From NCBI RefSeq assembly GCF_964355755.1, contig NC_092678.1, positions 16,402,922 through 16,466,921 on the forward strand: a stretch of DNA of 64,000 nucleotides, read 5' to 3'. The translations under genes and the position numbers were made by a program. The DNA is from Antedon mediterranea (lineage: Eukaryota; Echinodermata; Crinoidea; Comatulida; Antedonidae). Below the pieces are notes generated by a model that saw nothing but the letters and a program-made list of their open reading frames with translations, had not been told where the DNA came from and did no database searches. The first letter of the stretch is position 1, and the number at the start of each line of letters is the position of its first letter. This document shows, one piece after another, positions 61,172 through 64,000 of the stretch.

Positions 61172-63989
61172 CTATTCAAGAATATTTATATTTTTATACA
61201 TATTATAATGATAATAGTATAGGGATATATTTTTCATTTTGACATAAGAAAAATATTAATATATGCAATGTTCTGTTTATGTGCCTTTTTTTTAAATCGA
61301 AAAAAGTGAGAAAATGAAAGTCATTGTTGTTTGGGCGCTAAGCATTCAAGGAAGGATGTATTGACAAAAAAAATGTAGGCACTACGCCTAACCATTCATT
61401 GATAGTTGTCTGCAAATCCAAACATCACCGGGAGACAATATCAGTGTTTTGCCTATTGCGTATCGATTTATCAAGTTAGAGATTCCTCTTACTGTCCATA
61501 TCGATGTGTATGATGACCCGTGGCAGCAAAGCTCTAAGTATGGAAGGTTTTGATATATCAGCCAGCCTCAGGTCAGTGCTATTCGTTGAGGGACATTACG
61601 AAAACAATCGTCATTGTTTTACCTTTCCAGCGTCCATCTGGTGGATTATCTTGTACATAGCAGGACGGAACAATCTTGTCTGATAGACGTCCAACTGAAG
61701 GGTTACAAGCAAAAATGACGTCATTATCCGGATCGTCCAACTTCTTAGTTATGACAAAACCCTGGTCATAATAATCTGTCGAAATAAGACAAAAAACATC
61801 GATAAATTAATCCACAAGGCCTTATTCATCTTGTTGATGTTGTATTGATGCTTCATAAAAATTGCTAAAAGTCATATGGATAGAAACCAAACCATGTCAA
61901 GATGATAAAATAGGAACGAGGAGTATATAGCAACATTATACTACTCTGTTTTGTTTAGGTAGTCATCATTTTAGGAGTTCTTGTCTCTTTTTTATATAGG
62001 TTACGCGTCAGTGTTGACAAAGTAATTTGAGTTCATAAGCAACTTGTGATATATTAGCTATACCGTCAGGACTCTTTATTCCAAACTTACCTGGAACTGG
62101 GCATTTACTAGGATCACTGACACACACAGTATGTTTTCCGTTTTCACACTTATGAGCACCAGCAACGCAAGCATCGCACTGGCTAGATGCCCCATCATAA
62201 TGGCAGACGTCTGTCTGAGATTTGGTCCATTTGCTGTACCTCATCACAGCTTCTTTTGCAGGTCCTAGTACTGGTTCTGGTGTACCCTCATCTGAAGAAA
62301 ATACTGGTTCTGGTGTTCCCTCATCTGAAGAAAAAGTATATAATAATGGAAATACTTTCTCTTATTTTGCTGAAACTCTTTTTCTAATAGACAATATTTG
62401 TGTGCTACTTTATTACAAAATTGCAGTTGTAACTATTCTAAAGGTATATTGTGGCAACCAAGTGCCCAATCTCAACGCAACAATTTGTCCTTAGGTCAAA
62501 GTTTAAAACATTATTGCATTTATCCTATAATTATCCGATTTGAATGTGATTATTATCGGTTAATTTTTCTGCAGCGGAATCAGTTAAACCCCATTTCCAC
62601 ATGAACTTTATCGGTTAATTATCGGTTAAGTTTATCGGTTAAGGTTTATCGGTTATTGTTTGGCTGCTCTGCAACATGGTCTTGTGCAGTACGTAAGAAC
62701 CATGGATTTAGCGTACCGTGTTCAAAATCTAACATATGATACTCGCAGATAGCTGGTAGGATAGCGGTGCAGTCCATTATGTCCCAGTCACCAAGATCAG
62801 TACTGACATCTCTTGTATCGTAGACATCTACAAAAGCCGCAGCTCCGCAGTCTTCAGTCAGACTTGTTCCGGGTCTGTTTGGTAGCCATTTTGTAAAAGA
62901 CGCCGATGACCCGTTTGTCCACTTGAAAGTATCAGTACCCTAGAACATATAAATTGTTATAATTTAAGTCATAAGAAGTATTATAAACGGCATGTCATGT
63001 GATTAATAATAGACATGTCCTGTCAAAGTAAGTTACGTCCCCTTTCTCGTGTAGTTAGCATGGCCAGTTCATTACGGTGATTACGAGTGACACGGGGTCT
63101 GATAGCCATTCTCACCGCAACGTCTTTCAGCCCAATCCAGTATTTGTATGGCGAGAGTGCTGGAACGAGGTCGCGAAGAAATTGCTGTTCAAACGTATCT
63201 TCAATCATGACTAATTGCGCATTGTCTGCTTCACAGGCCGCCTTTGCTGCATCCCAAGTTTCTAGCGTGTCGTTGAACACTTTGTAACACGTTTCTTTGT
63301 AAGGTGTGTAACCAGACCGACATAAATCTAGAAGTACAGTGTAAGAGTCATAGAGTAATTATTATCAGCTGATTCATGTTTGTAAGAATCATAGACATAC
63401 TCTTAATTACAACGTAATAGATCGATGACATGTAAACTTGTATCAACGAAAGTTGGTTTGGTCGAGGAAGTCACCGTTATGATACACATGTGATCCTGTA
63501 TCTACAACTTATCTATGTTACAGGGTAAATTGTCGATACTTTACCGATATTACAATCATTATAAACATAATTCAGATTTGATAAGAATGGCTTAATGTTG
63601 TGAAATTTTTTAGGCGCCTTATGTTTAAAAACAGCAGTTAAAATACGGCACATGCAATCCTCACAACCTGGTGAGATGCGCCTAATATTCATTTAAACAT
63701 GGTTAGAATATATGCAGACAATGTATAACTCTTTCAGATTAAACTGACACACTATCGTACACTTACCACCACCACCAACATCTGGTCTGTCCGAATACAT
63801 AAATTGAAAAGGTTTTGTGCAAGAAAGAACTTTAGCGCTATTAACAGTCGAGAACCACAACAAATCAGCCACGCCAACAAAGCGACGAGTGCCCGGAGCA
63901 GTTTTTCTGTTTTTGTCGATTCCTAGGCGTACACGGAAAGTTGGTTTTGCGGCAATCTGTATGGTTCCAAGCTGTGAAATCACATTCAT
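60903..63989 (-). CDS. Multi-exon gene with a C-type lectin domain (3' part)
   Basis: Six exons, in transcription order 63767-63989 (5' limit uncertain), 63116-63327, 62717-62939, 62091-62324, 61623-61775, 60903-61171 with the stop. Every junction has AG/GT signals and all five introns join in phase (four are phase 1, the one inside the lectin fold phase 0), which strongly supports the model. The lectin domain is encoded by exons 2 and 3. Exon 4 has two DEGTPEPV repeats and a cysteine-rich segment. The first and last exons encode domains I do not recognise. The gene runs off the right edge, so signal peptide and total length are unknown. Disulphide-type cysteines suggest a secreted or surface protein. 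Confidence 0.85.
61623..61775 (-). CDS. Lectin-gene exon 5
   Basis: Acceptor CGACAG, donor GTAAAA. 51 codons' worth in phase 1-1: YYDQGFVITKKLDDPDNDVI, FACNPSVGRLSDKIVPSCYV. Domain unrecognised. Confidence 0.8.
62091..62324 (-). CDS. Lectin-gene exon 4 (DEGTPEPV repeats, Cys-rich)
   Basis: Acceptor TTCTTCAG, donor GTAAGT. It begins with two DEGTPEPV copies separated by FSS. Note TTCTTCAG|ATGAGGG occurs twice in the DNA, so a second acceptor 33 bases inside the exon could skip one repeat in frame. It then encodes CHYDGASSQCDACVAGAHKC and CVSDPSKCPVPG. Confidence 0.85.
62717..62939 (-). CDS. Lectin-gene exon 3 (C-type lectin domain, second half)
   Basis: Acceptor TGTTCTAG, donor GTACGC. It encodes TDTFKWTNGSSASFTKWLPN, EDC, then GDWDIMDCTAILPAICEY, the conserved second half of a C-type lectin fold with its C-terminal cysteines. 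The EPN/QPD and WND calcium/sugar motifs are not present in standard form (NRPG and WDIMDC instead), so calcium-dependent sugar binding is doubtful. Confidence 0.9.
63116..63327 (-). CDS. Lectin-gene exon 2 (C-type lectin domain, first half)
   Basis: Acceptor ACTTCTAG, donor GTGAGA. It encodes CRSGYTPYKETCYKVFND, WDAAKAACEADNAQLVMIED and the WIGL signature (KYWIGLKDVA). The extra N-terminal cysteine pair marks a long-form C-type lectin domain. Reading past the donor gives a false extension. Confidence 0.9.
63767..63989 (-). CDS. Lectin-gene exon 1 in window (upstream domain)
   Basis: Donor GTAAGT at 63766. It encodes AAKPTFRVRLGIDKNRKTAP, FVGVADLLWFSTVNSAKVLS and KPFQFMYSDRPDVGGG. An in-frame TAA lies just before the ATG at 63989; a TTTCACAG acceptor at about 63972 is more likely the true 5' limit than that ATG, because no signal peptide follows. 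Domain unrecognised. Confidence 0.65.
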
Positions 63990-64000
63990 TTAGACTAGAC

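Overview
The window is eukaryotic, from an invertebrate animal. It holds a cluster of intronless, replication-dependent histone genes, each with the metazoan histone 3' stem-loop, set in AT-rich DNA full of transposons. One multi-exon C-type-lectin gene lies at the right edge. The one-strand histone quintet, the recurring AGGCCTA words and the repeat types suggest a marine deuterostome such as an echinoderm. That placement is an inference; no species can be named from the sequence alone.

Region 1 (1-29.7 kb) is the histone cluster, all on the minus strand: [promoter of an H3 just left of the window] - H2A - H4 - H1 - H2B - H3 - H2A - H4. The last H4 is split by a 954-bp DNA transposon with a 9-bp target duplication. 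Two partly duplicated histone repeats (1-4.5 kb and 23.5-30 kb) act as each other's empty site, so several insertions can be placed to the base. The H4-H1 spacer holds a complete Ty3/gypsy-type LTR retrotransposon (5877-16610). Its two LTRs are identical, its pol frame is intact and it has a textbook -1 frameshift signal, but its gag is interrupted by a ~4.4-kb fold-back element. Inverted minisatellites and a small MITE follow.

Region 2 (30-38 kb and 51 kb) is a decayed inverted histone block on the plus strand: inverted H4 upstream DNA (31.2-31.6 kb), an H4 3'-end pseudogene with its stem-loop (37.3-37.5 kb), the inverted H4-H2A spacer (to 38.1 kb), and an orphan H2A promoter (51.0-51.2 kb). 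It is broken up by a kinase-like fragment, a 19-bp minisatellite and a second copy of the H4-splitting transposon.

Region 3 (38.1-51 kb) separates the spacer from the orphan promoter. It holds tRNA-derived SINEs, (AT)n tracts and a nine-unit head-to-tail array of ~1.15-1.7-kb monomers. Each monomer ends in the same hairpin plus CTAG, and some start with an inverted-repeat module. This resembles a tandem Helitron/Helentron-type non-autonomous element and is the most unusual structure here.

Region 4 (51.2-60.8 kb) holds a 2.7-kb palindrome with a nested LINE and a nested TAA-flanked MITE, degenerate tandem repeats, an inverted copy of the H4-H1 spacer carrying a LINE 3' end, and a TTAA-flanked MITE. 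Region 5 (60.9-64 kb) is the 3' part of a minus-strand gene with a C-type lectin domain. I assembled it from six exons with consistent splice phases.
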